Below, piece by piece: positions 1 through 5,698 of a DNA stretch of 16,881 nt (positions are counted from its first letter, which is position 1; each line of letters opens with the position of its first letter). The DNA lies in contig SBGI01000011.1 of the NCBI GenBank assembly GCA_006227015.1, positions 1-16,881 on the forward strand. The letters are read 5' to 3'. The position numbers and the translations under genes were made by a program. The notes beneath the pieces are model-generated. The model was not told where the DNA came from. It searched no databases and saw only the letters and a program-made list of their open reading frames with translations. The stretch comes from Gammaproteobacteria bacterium (lineage in GTDB: Bacteria; Pseudomonadota; Gammaproteobacteria; Pseudomonadales; Porticoccaceae).

Positions 1-93
1 GACAACATCATTTCAGCGGCCATCACGAATGCCTCTGGGATGGTGTGCGCCATGAAAGAATTGACGGAGTACCAGGAAGAAAAAGCTGGTTAA
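1..93 (+). CDS. 3' end of an unknown phage gene (partial)
   Basis: An open frame enters from the left edge and stops with TAA at 91-93, giving 30 visible residues that end in KELTEYQEEKAG. The tail is polar and helix-prone, with no recognisable motif. The next gene starts 44 bases downstream on the same strand, so this is probably the previous member of the same early-gene run. The start is outside the window and no function can be assigned. Confidence 0.5.
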   Translation, partial: DNIISAAITNASGMVCAMKELTEYQEEKAG

Positions 94-137
94 CCACCAG
101 CATAACCGGCGCCAATGATTAACTTGGAGAATTGAAA

Positions 138-401
138 ATGTTGGAACAAAGCGAAAAGCGAGACGAGGCACTAGGACGCGAAGCGTCCGGCGTTGATGCT
201 GTTGTTATTGCGCGTCACATGCTGGGCCGGTGCTCCAATGGCGCAGAGCTGGACAGTGGGCGGTTGTCCCATGCCGTCGAGGGCAACAACTGGAAGGCCG
301 TCTGTGGGGCGGAACCTGGGCGGCGCAGTGCTGGATGGGCTGAGTATGCGGATGACCAAGTAACGTGCCCGCGATGCTTGCGGAAGATGAAAGCGCAATA
401 A
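138..401 (+). CDS. Small Cys-rich, zinc-ribbon-like phage protein
   Basis: The product is 87 residues. ATG at 138 is chosen over the in-frame TTG at 132 because GGAGA (126-130) lies 7 bases before the ATG but only 1 base before the TTG. The C-terminal half has C56, then after about 20 residues a CPRC knuckle (C77, C80), with H45 upstream. This His/Cys pattern would suit one zinc ion and is common in small early proteins of phages that infect Gram-negative bacteria. Conserved tryptophans (W52, W67) sit between the ligands. It lies in a run of small + strand genes ahead of the MazG-like and integrase genes. The role is unknown; a small DNA- or protein-binding accessory protein is a guess from the zinc knuckle only. 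Confidence 0.65.
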   Translation: MLEQSEKRDEALGREASGVDAVVIARHMLGRCSNGAELDSGRLSHAVEGNNWKAVCGAEPGRRSAGWAEYADDQVTCPRCLRKMKAQ

Positions 402-460
402 CCCTTGGCTTTGCGGCTTGCCGTTAATAACCACTGAAATATGAGAGACAACAAGGCTTG

Positions 461-730
461 ATGAACATGAGTGAGCAGCAAAAAACCACAGAAGCGGCAA
501 GTCCAAGCCAAGAGCCGGTTGTTATGGCATGGATAGAATGCCATGACTGGAGCGATTTACCGGAAGGCGAATGGCTTGTGAAGATAACCAAAGTTAGAAA
601 CCCCTACCATATTGCAAGCGCGACCACTAAAACTGGAGCCGGCCACAAAATGATTATTGTTGGCAACTGCTTTCATTTTGATATGGGTGAAATTGTGGCG
701 TATTCACCATTCGTAAGGTATGAGCCATAA
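461..730 (+). CDS. Small hypothetical phage protein
   Basis: The product is 89 residues if ATG 461 is used. An in-frame ATG at 467 is equally possible: AAGG at 453-456 lies 4 bases from the first and 10 from the second, so the start is uncertain. After a polar N-terminal tail (residues 1-20) the protein has a compact, aromatic-rich core including WIECHDW, GEWLVKITKV and the terminal YSPFVRYEP, which suggests a small beta-rich domain. I recognise no family. It stands between the zinc-ribbon-like gene and the MazG-like gene, with spacers on both sides that share short motifs, so it may be an exchangeable accessory cassette. Confidence 0.55.
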   Translation: MNMSEQQKTTEAASPSQEPVVMAWIECHDWSDLPEGEWLVKITKVRNPYHIASATTKTGAGHKMIIVGNCFHFDMGEIVAYSPFVRYEP

Positions 731-735
731 CCCTT

Positions 736-775
736 ACAGCAGGTGCGAGCGATAGCGGGTCGCGCTGCCTGTTGT
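736..775. repeat. Long imperfect hairpin between two early genes
   Basis: An 8-base-pair stem (736-743 with 768-775, one G-U pair) encloses a second 4-base-pair stem (GCGA 749-752 with TCGC 760-763). It starts just after the stop of the upstream small gene and ends before the MazG-like start. No T-run follows, so it is not a standard intrinsic terminator. It may affect mRNA stability or processing, or be a recombination remnant. Confidence 0.4.
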
Positions 776-802
776 TGTTAACTGAAATTGGTGAATCACA
801 TG

Positions 803-1087
803 ATGAACTTAAAAGATTATTTGTTGGCCTGTGTTAGCGAGGAAGGCGGCGAGATTGTGCAAGCCGCTGGTAAGGCGCTGCGCTTTGGATTGCTTGATAA
901 GAACCCGAAAAGCGAAGGCACGAACTGGACTGATTTGAGAAAAGAGGTACACGACCTCATTGCGGTGTATGAAATGCTTTGCGATGAATTTGACAGAGTT
1001 GAAACGCTGGATCGTGACTTGATTGAGGCCAAAAAGGTAAAGGTTGAGCACTATATGAATTACTCGGCTGGTCTTGGGCGGCAATAA
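803..1087 (+). CDS. MazG-like nucleotide pyrophosphohydrolase
   Basis: This is a 94-residue member of the all-alpha NTP pyrophosphohydrolase (MazG/dUTPase-C) superfamily. These enzymes hydrolyse (d)NTPs to monophosphate and pyrophosphate using metal bound by ExxE and ExxD motifs. Both are visible: E14-G-G-E17 in the first helix, and E48-V-H-D51 in the next. The GKALRFGL stretch after the first motif is typical of short phage versions. The length fits the single-domain phage form. The start is uncertain: ATG 800, ATG 803, GTG 791 and TTG 788 are in frame, and GGTGA at 790-794 is spaced 5 bases from ATG 800 or 8 from ATG 803, with 803 chosen here. In phages such enzymes may adjust nucleotide pools or lower alarmone levels; which applies here is unknown. 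Confidence 0.75.
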   Translation: MNLKDYLLACVSEEGGEIVQAAGKALRFGLLDKNPKSEGTNWTDLRKEVHDLIAVYEMLCDEFDRVETLDRDLIEAKKVKVEHYMNYSAGLGRQ

Positions 1088-1173
1088 TCGAAATTTATCC
1101 TGAAATTGATGGCCGAGACGATGTGGTTTTCAACTACACAGACGGCGTAGTCAGAGCCATTGAACAACGGTAG
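1087..1173 (+). other. Coding-like stretch without a clear start codon
   Basis: The frame overlapping the MazG-like stop reads IIEIYPEIDGRDDVVFNY and continues to TAG at 1171-1173, ending 5 bases before the excisionase-like start. The residue make-up looks like real protein, but there is no ATG, GTG or TTG in this frame after the upstream stop at 1045-1047 that would include it whole. It may be a gene remnant, a gene with a rare ATT or ATC start, or a frameshifted extension of the MazG-like protein. Confidence 0.2.
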
Positions 1174-1178
1174 ATGAG

Positions 1179-1508
1179 ATGAACCACAAAGGCCCACTGA
1201 CATACCGCCAGGCAGAGCAAGAGCTGGATTGTTCCCGCACTTCGCTCTACCGAATGATCAAGGCTGGCACCGTCATCAGGGAATACATGGCACCACCCAA
1301 GGGGATGCCTCGCGTTTTCATCCCTACAGAACCGGCGTATGATCAATCCCGCACGACAAGCGGAGAGGAGGACTTATGGCGAAACTCTACATCCGCGAAG
1401 GTACGGGCAACTGGTGGGCATCGTTCGCGAACCCATCAGGCGGCCAGACAATTAGACGCTCTACTGGCATCCCATGCCAGCAATCACTCAAGGACAAGGC
1501 CCAACTAA
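1179..1508 (+). CDS. Helix-turn-helix excisionase-like protein
   Basis: The product is 109 residues. Residues 7-32 (LTYRQAEQELDCSRTSLYRM) form a winged-helix / MerR-type helix-turn-helix like those of small phage excisionases (Xis, HTH_17). A basic, proline-containing wing follows to about residue 50. Such proteins bend DNA at the attachment site and steer the integrase towards excision, and many also repress. It lies directly upstream of the integrase gene. Its frame continues 133 bases into the integrase coding sequence, so the last 44 residues are encoded by overlapping DNA; these are Arg/Ser/His-rich and probably poorly folded. The Shine-Dalgarno sequence is weak. Assignment as excisionase rests on fold and neighbour, not on close family recognition. 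Confidence 0.6.
   Translation: MNHKGPLTYRQAEQELDCSRTSLYRMIKAGTVIREYMAPPKGMPRVFIPTEPAYDQSRTTSGEEDLWRNSTSAKVRATGGHRSRTHQAARQLDALLASHASNHSRTRPN
1366..1371 (+). promoter_or_regulatory. Strong ribosome binding site of the integrase gene
   Basis: A perfect AGGAGG lies 4 bases before the integrase ATG at 1376. It sits inside the excisionase-like reading frame, so integrase translation can start independently while upstream ribosomes cross the same region. It decides the integrase start. Confidence 0.75.
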
Positions 1509-2494
1509 AGGCCAACCAGATGGAACTGGAAGCTTGGGAGTCATGGACACCGGGCGGAAAGCAGGAAGATTACCTGTACGACGAAATGATGGTCCTGTTC
1601 ATTCAGGACACCAAGCCGGGGCGCGGCCACTTCGACAACATCAAGCAACTGACCAAGTATTTTGGCGGAATGCGGTTGTCAGAGATCGCCGCTCAACAGA
1701 TTGCGGGCTACAAGCGATTCCGTAGCCATGTATCTGACGGCACGGTCAGGAGAGAGCTGAGTGTACTGTCATCGGCATATTCTCACGTTCGCGTACAGTA
1801 CGACTGGAAGGCAGAAAACCCGGTAACAGGCAGACTGCCGAAGAAGTCACAGTCAAAGCTGCGCTGGTATCGACCGCCAGAGGCGAAGGCAATCCACCCG
1901 GAGCTGTATGAAGATCTGGCGGATTACTTTCTGTTAGGGCTGGCCACAGGGATGAGGAAAGGAGAGCTGTCTGGAATGTCTGTGGAGCGGTGCGACTTTA
2001 CACACCATGTATTCCACTTCGATCCAGACCAACAGAAAGGACGCAGGCACGACACCCTGCCCATGAATCAGATCTCATACGAGGTTGCGAAGCGACGAGC
2101 AGAAAAGTCAAAGGATGGCGATCTGTTCCCATTCGCATACCCTCGCAAGGGATATATGGGTGCGCACAAGCGCTGCAACGTGGAAGGGGCAACCATCCAC
2201 ACCATGCGGCACACGTTCGCCTCATGGATGGTTCAGCACGGGGTCCCGCTGCGAGAAGTACAGGACTTGATGCGCCATGCCTCCATCACCGAAACGGAGA
2301 AATATGCGCATCTTGCCCCAAAGACTGAAGTACATTATTTGCACAGTGTCGTATACCGTCCCGGCCAGGGGTTAGAGGTCATCGACAATGTATTGCAAAA
2401 TCAGGTACTTGCAGGAAGAAAATGGTCGGGGCGGCCGGATTTGAACCGACGACCACCACACCCCCAGTGGGTTGTGCATAGTAGCAATAGATAA
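1376..2494 (+). CDS. int: Tyrosine-family phage integrase
   Basis: The protein has 372 residues, usual for a tyrosine recombinase. It cuts and rejoins attP and attB through a 3'-phosphotyrosine intermediate. Residues 1-35 (KLYIREGTGNWWASF) look like the arm-binding domain, about 65-150 the core-binding domain, and 170-320 the catalytic domain. The active-site set is complete: R194 (TGMRKGEL), K221, H275 and R278 (HTMRH), H301 (LMRHASI) and nucleophile Y310 (EKYAHL). The last 23 codons (350-372) are antisense to a tRNA 3' end that forms the attachment core, so the C-terminus after the catalytic domain changes with integration. It follows the excisionase-like gene with an overlap. It may be repressed by that protein, but no operator is recognisable. 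Confidence 0.97.
   Translation: MAKLYIREGTGNWWASFANPSGGQTIRRSTGIPCQQSLKDKAQLKANQMELEAWESWTPGGKQEDYLYDEMMVLFIQDTKPGRGHFDNIKQLTKYFGGMRLSEIAAQQIAGYKRFRSHVSDGTVRRELSVLSSAYSHVRVQYDWKAENPVTGRLPKKSQSKLRWYRPPEAKAIHPELYEDLADYFLLGLATGMRKGELSGMSVERCDFTHHVFHFDPDQQKGRRHDTLPMNQISYEVAKRRAEKSKDGDLFPFAYPRKGYMGAHKRCNVEGATIHTMRHTFASWMVQHGVPLREVQDLMRHASITETEKYAHLAPKTEVHYLHSVVYRPGQGLEVIDNVLQNQVLAGRKWSGRPDLNRRPPHPQWVVHSSNR
2423..2469 (-). other. attP core: 3' half of a tRNA-Pro(GGG)-like gene
   Basis: On the - strand, 2469 to 2423 reads as a tRNA from the anticodon arm to the end: loop CTGGGGG with anticodon GGG, anticodon 3' stem TGTGG, T arm GTCGG-TTCAAAT-CCGGC, acceptor 3' strand CGCCCCG, then ACCA. The 5' acceptor strand and D arm are missing, so it is not a working tRNA. 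Pairing with a standard anticodon stem fails from position 29, which places the end of tRNA identity just 5' of the anticodon loop, a common crossover site of tyrosine integrases. It lies within the last codons of the integrase gene. Host tRNA identity is inferred from structure. Confidence 0.8.
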
Positions 2495-2526
2495 ATATTT
2501 CAATCACTTAACTACCGCTTGTCGTG

Positions 2527-2545
2527 CAAAACAAGCCACAAAACA
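2527..2545 (+). repeat. Short direct repeat CAAAACA, possible arm-type site
   Basis: CAAAACA occurs at 2527-2533 and 2539-2545, 12 bases apart, in the non-coding DNA right of the attP core. Short direct repeats here are where integrase or accessory proteins often bind. The repeats are short and could be chance. Confidence 0.35.
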
Positions 2546-2564
2546 CCCCGTTTTACCGGGTCAA

Positions 2565-2585
2565 ATTGTACACCTATTGCACACC
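2565..2585 (+). repeat. Helically phased direct repeat, possible protein-binding site
   Basis: ATTGTACACC (2565-2574) and ATTGCACACC (2576-2585) differ at one base and are spaced 11 bases start to start, about one turn of DNA. They lie between the attP core and the next gene. Plausible roles are an integrase arm site, an excisionase site, or an operator for the gene at 2611. Confidence 0.45.
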
Positions 2586-2610
2586 ACGATATATGCCACA
2601 GGAGGCGATT

Positions 2611-2814
2611 ATGGGCGACACGATCAGCGACTGGAAAGCATTTGCGGCCAAGGCTAGGAAGAGCATCTACTACAAGGTTGCCATGTTTGAGAGCAAACAG
2701 GGGTTGCGCCGAGATCGCCGAAATGGACGGAAGGGGAAAAAGCAGCCTAACCCATCACCCGAACGTACTCGTCAAATAGCTGCGGCCATAGCAAAAAGGT
2801 CGTCAAGCTGCTGA
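2611..2814 (+). CDS. Small basic hypothetical protein right of attP
   Basis: The product is 67 residues. GGAGG (2601-2605) lies 5 bases before ATG 2611 and decides the start against an open frame that extends further upstream. The N-terminal third is helix-prone with aromatic residues (DWKAFAAK, IYYKVAMFE). The middle is strongly basic (RRDRRNGRKGKK), and the end holds an Arg/Ala-rich helix, so nucleic-acid contact is possible. It lies on the far side of attP from the integrase gene and reads into the end of the late operon, overlapping the convergent last late gene by 43 bases. I recognise no family. The strong ribosome binding site is the main support. Confidence 0.5.
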   Translation: MGDTISDWKAFAAKARKSIYYKVAMFESKQGLRRDRRNGRKGKKQPNPSPERTRQIAAAIAKRSSSC

Positions 2815-3311
2815 TCAGAAAGGCCAAGCTGTTGACCAAGCGCGATTACCCAAGCATGGGTGCGCTTGACCTCCTGCGCGTACTCCCACTCAATCGATAC
2901 TCCCGACTTTTCAGGCTCAGTCAAAGAGGCAATGGCGGCATCGATTTGAGGCAGTAATCCAGCCTGGAGCAACGCCAGGCGGGCTTGCCGCATGCTGACC
3001 ACCATTCCATTACGCTTTTCAGCTAGGCGGCTATCCAATTCCTGTTGGGTCATTGCTCGAATCTGCTTGTTGATTACCACTTCACCCTGAAGGATGGAGT
3101 ATGCTTCACCGTCAATAATTTGAGACTCAGGGTCGTATACCGGGTCAACACTTGCACCCGGCAGCCAACCCAGCGCGATTACATCTGCCTGGTGGCCTTT
3201 TACCCACAGCTCATACAGTGGATGCTGTACTCCTTCACTATCGGCCCAAAGTCTAGGGAGTCCTACCGGGCCATTTAAAACTACATTGTTTTGGACTCTA
3301 AAAAATTTCAT
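2772..3311 (-). CDS. Tail-fibre-associated protein, last gene of the late operon
   Basis: The product is 179 residues. GAGG ends 6 bases before its ATG, and only 2 bases separate it from the upstream stop. The N-terminal half is beta-rich with DPVYDPESQIIDGEAYSI. The C-terminal half (about 100-179) is an alpha domain including SMRQARLALLQAGLL and HAWVIALGQQLGLSDQQLDDLF. This helical module recurs at the C-terminus of many phage tail-fibre accessory or assembly proteins that follow fibre genes. Its place right after the fibre cluster fits a fibre chaperone or fibre-associated subunit, but neither role is proven. Its 3' end overlaps a convergent + strand gene. I see no intrinsic terminator after it on the - strand. 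Confidence 0.65.
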   Translation of the reverse strand: MKFFRVQNNVVLNGPVGLPRLWADSEGVQHPLYELWVKGHQADVIALGWLPGASVDPVYDPESQIIDGEAYSILQGEVVINKQIRAMTQQELDSRLAEKRNGMVVSMRQARLALLQAGLLPQIDAAIASLTEPEKSGVSIEWEYAQEVKRTHAWVIALGQQLGLSDQQLDDLFAMAAAI

Positions 3312-3313
3312 GG

Positions 3314-3973
3314 TTACCCTCGACTAAAAGCAAAAGAGGCCGCAGACACAACAAGGCTGTCTGAACTTGGAACAGAAATTGAAAAGTCGTTTACAGCGAT
3401 ATCTTCATTGGTCAATACGTTACCGGCAAATCTGGCCAACCCTAGCCCTCCTGTAGAGTAGTCTTGGGTTAAAGTATCGGCACCATTCCACGCTCCAGTA
3501 ATCGTCTGATTAATATCGGATATACCTGCACAGATAACTACTCCACCACTAACGCATTCCACGTCATCAGCAGAAACGCTTGTTCCAGTAGCTGAGTTTG
3601 ATACAGCGTCCAAAGTTGTAGTAACTGCTGTATTAAAGCGGTATACAGCAACGCGGCAAGTCGTCACCGTTCCAGTCACATTGACAACAATATCCCCGGT
3701 GCTCCCGGCTGGAATTTTGGCGTATCTTATGACTTGCCTTACCCCCGCAAGACCTACCCCCGTAGCATTGGTTAAGGTAGTTCCAGCCACAGTCATTGAG
3801 CTTACAGCAGGAGATGTTCCCCCAAGTTGTGCTATAACAACAACCATTCTTTCCGGGTGCGGAGTACCTAAATCGTGGGAGGAAAAGGTATATGTTGACC
3901 GCGTAGTATTGTCGGTTGTCTGACCTACATACTGGAAATCCAGACCAAACCCTATAGCGCCCCGGTTAAACAT
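3314..3973 (-). CDS. Beta-rich tail-fibre-region protein
   Basis: The product is 219 residues, rich in Thr, Ser, Val and Gly with regularly spaced short hydrophobic stretches (MVVVIAQLGG, GDIVVNVTG, GGVVICAG). This pattern suggests a beta-sandwich, as in many virion surface proteins. No signal peptide or membrane segment is convincing. Its ATG overlaps the stop of the tail-fibre gene by one base (TAATG), so translation is coupled. The cell-surface-exposed composition and position suggest a fibre tip, receptor-binding or virion decoration subunit. I recognise no specific family. Confidence 0.6.
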   Translation of the reverse strand: MFNRGAIGFGLDFQYVGQTTDNTTRSTYTFSSHDLGTPHPERMVVVIAQLGGTSPAVSSMTVAGTTLTNATGVGLAGVRQVIRYAKIPAGSTGDIVVNVTGTVTTCRVAVYRFNTAVTTTLDAVSNSATGTSVSADDVECVSGGVVICAGISDINQTITGAWNGADTLTQDYSTGGLGLARFAGNVLTNEDIAVNDFSISVPSSDSLVVSAASFAFSRG

Positions 3974-5340
3974 TACGCAAAACCTTTAGCTATACCCATG
4001 AACTGGGCTACCGTGCCATTGCTTCTGAAGCTCAATACATCCTCTGCCCCAGCCGTGGTGGTCAGTGTAGGACTACCAGAGTCACCAAAATCGAAATCAG
4101 CGGAATAGGCAAGAGTCCTAGAGCCGGTGCCATCCTGAACAACCCGGATGTTGAGCCATGTGCCAGCAGCAGGAACGGCAGACAGATCAAGCGTTCTGTT
4201 TCCGCCTAGGGTTACAACGGCTTCGACGCCATTGGTAGGCGTCCATGTGACTGTTGCCCCGTCCGTCAAGGTATATTCCGTACAGTATGGCGCACCATCA
4301 ACAGACTTGGCACCAGTGTTATCTGTACGGAGGTAGTTTGCACCTTCCACTCCATCCAGCAGATCGGCGTCCAGTCCTGTGCCAGTGCCATCTACCGTTA
4401 TCAGCTTGGACAATACATCCGCTGCGGTGTAGCTGGAGGCGGCAAGGTAATAACTTCCTTCCTGCCCGTCCAGCTTATCGGCATCAAGTCCAGAGCCAGC
4501 GCCGTCTACAGTAAGAAGCAGGGACAGGATTTGCGCGGCGCTTGCACCGTCTCCTGTTCGTGTGAAATGAACAGACAATGATTTGTTATCAGTGAATGAT
4601 CCAGCACTGGCAATGTGTGACACCGCCACTTCTGACCACCCCGCGTTATCTGTCAGACCAGAGACAGAAAAGATCGCCATTTTTTCAGGGCTGCCAATCT
4701 CGGAAATAGAGAGGATGCCTTTTAATGTGCTGGAGCTGTCATCAAAGGAGTTGATAAACGCGGAAACATCGGGAGCGCCGGAGTTGCCTGAATTATCAGA
4801 GAAGGCAATGGCGGTGACAGATGAAACGGTGGCGTTATTCAGTCTCAGGAATCCACTTGTAGGGTCAGCCATCGTGGTCGTAGAGCTAAATGCGTATTTA
4901 ACCTGCGTATTGCCCGCCTGAATCGCCACAAGGTCAGAGGACACAATAAAGTAGGCACCCTGATAAAAGACCGTGTACCACTGATCCTGCTTGATGTAGC
5001 CAGCGGCCAATGCTGAACCATCGGGAGACTTCAGGTCTTTTGCGCCCAAGGCAGAGACATTGATCGTGGCCGCCCCTGTGCTTGTGTGATTCGCTTTGAA
5101 CTTAAAAGTCAGGCCGGAAGCGTAGGCTGATATTGTTCTATTTGGCGTCAAGGTATATGCATTTGCCGAACCACCAGAAGTTAGCGTTCCGTTCGTATCA
5201 GCATATAACCGAGCCGCTGCCGCCATGTTCTCACGGGCAGAGTTGTTCACGGCAGAATATGCCATGTTCTCAGGCCAGCCGTTCGGAGAGGCAGAATTGT
5301 TATTGGCCGCCGCTACGTCCCAAGTGTGGATTTCAGACAT
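3973..5340 (-). CDS. Tail fibre protein
   Basis: The product is 455 residues. The N-terminus has NGWPENMAYSAVNNSAREN (about 20-38), a virion-attachment signature common in podovirus tail fibres. The middle is Ser/Thr/Asn/Gly-rich with short beta stretches. At 277-299 and 315-337 there are two copies of a TVDGxGxGLDADxLDGxEGxxYL repeat, with a period of 38 residues. This type of repeat is common in fibre shafts. The last 100 residues (TLTDGATVTW to AQFMGIAKGF) resemble C-terminal beta domains found in many phage fibres. It should trimerise and contact the host surface. It overlaps the upstream small gene by 8 bases and the downstream gene by one, in a coupled fibre cluster. The receptor cannot be inferred. 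Confidence 0.82.
   Translation of the reverse strand: MSEIHTWDVAAANNNSASPNGWPENMAYSAVNNSARENMAAAARLYADTNGTLTSGGSANAYTLTPNRTISAYASGLTFKFKANHTSTGAATINVSALGAKDLKSPDGSALAAGYIKQDQWYTVFYQGAYFIVSSDLVAIQAGNTQVKYAFSSTTTMADPTSGFLRLNNATVSSVTAIAFSDNSGNSGAPDVSAFINSFDDSSSTLKGILSISEIGSPEKMAIFSVSGLTDNAGWSEVAVSHIASAGSFTDNKSLSVHFTRTGDGASAAQILSLLLTVDGAGSGLDADKLDGQEGSYYLAASSYTAADVLSKLITVDGTGTGLDADLLDGVEGANYLRTDNTGAKSVDGAPYCTEYTLTDGATVTWTPTNGVEAVVTLGGNRTLDLSAVPAAGTWLNIRVVQDGTGSRTLAYSADFDFGDSGSPTLTTTAGAEDVLSFRSNGTVAQFMGIAKGFA
4330..4512 (-). repeat. Two-copy LDG-type repeat in the tail fibre
   Basis: Codons 277-299 (4444-4512) and 315-337 (4330-4398) encode matching repeats with a shared TVDG, GLDAD, LDG, EG and YL pattern, 114 bases apart. 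Only two copies are visible here. Confidence 0.65.
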
Positions 5341-5698
5341 TCAATTTCTCCGCAATGTTTGCAGTGATTCCGTAGATAGTGAAGGTGAGCGCGTCAGCCG
5401 TGCCGGTTTTGACCCCGATCTGGCCGTTTTTAGCCATCATCAGGCCAGACCCAATAGCCTCAGCCTTAATTTCGATAGAGTCATTGGCGGGTACGCTCTT
5501 GCTCTCGTAAAGGGCTGTTGTAGCATCAAAAGTGCTACCATCGTCGTCGTGGTATATACTCATGTTTGCAGCCGACCCCGTGGTGTTACACACAATGATC
5601 CGAGTGATCTCTGTAGGCATCAGGGCGGCAAAGGCTGAGACAGCGGTTGTCCCAGATGGGCGCGACTGCGCTAACTGTGATCCAGAGGCAAATTTCAT
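5333..5698 (-). CDS. Small beta-rich virion protein between ejection and fibre genes
   Basis: The product is 121 residues. It starts inside an ATGA junction with the upstream ejection-protein gene and overlaps the fibre gene by 8 bases. The sequence reads as a small beta-sandwich: TRIIVCNTTGSAANMSIYHDD, DSIEIKAEA, GQIGVKTGTADALTFTIYG. Small proteins of this type occur beside fibre genes in many tailed phages and may be virion or fibre-associated, but their function is generally not defined. Nothing suggests an enzyme. Confidence 0.6.
   Translation of the reverse strand: MKFASGSQLAQSRPSGTTAVSAFAALMPTEITRIIVCNTTGSAANMSIYHDDDGSTFDATTALYESKSVPANDSIEIKAEAIGSGLMMAKNGQIGVKTGTADALTFTIYGITANIAEKLNV

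Noticed and set aside
171..544. Two - strand open frames opposite the early genes
   Set aside because: They lie opposite a + strand gene with a clear start site and Cys motif, and they show no recognisable protein features.
2423..2469. A functional phage-encoded tRNA
   Set aside because: The 5' acceptor strand and D arm are absent upstream on the - strand, so only the 3' half exists.
2547..2560. CCCG-TTTTAC-CGGG as an integrase terminator
   Set aside because: The stem is only 4 base pairs and no T-run follows on either strand.
2566..2595. Sigma-70 promoter for the gene at 2611 (TTGTAC and TATATG)
   Set aside because: The -35 matches only three of six consensus bases. It is too weak to call from sequence alone.
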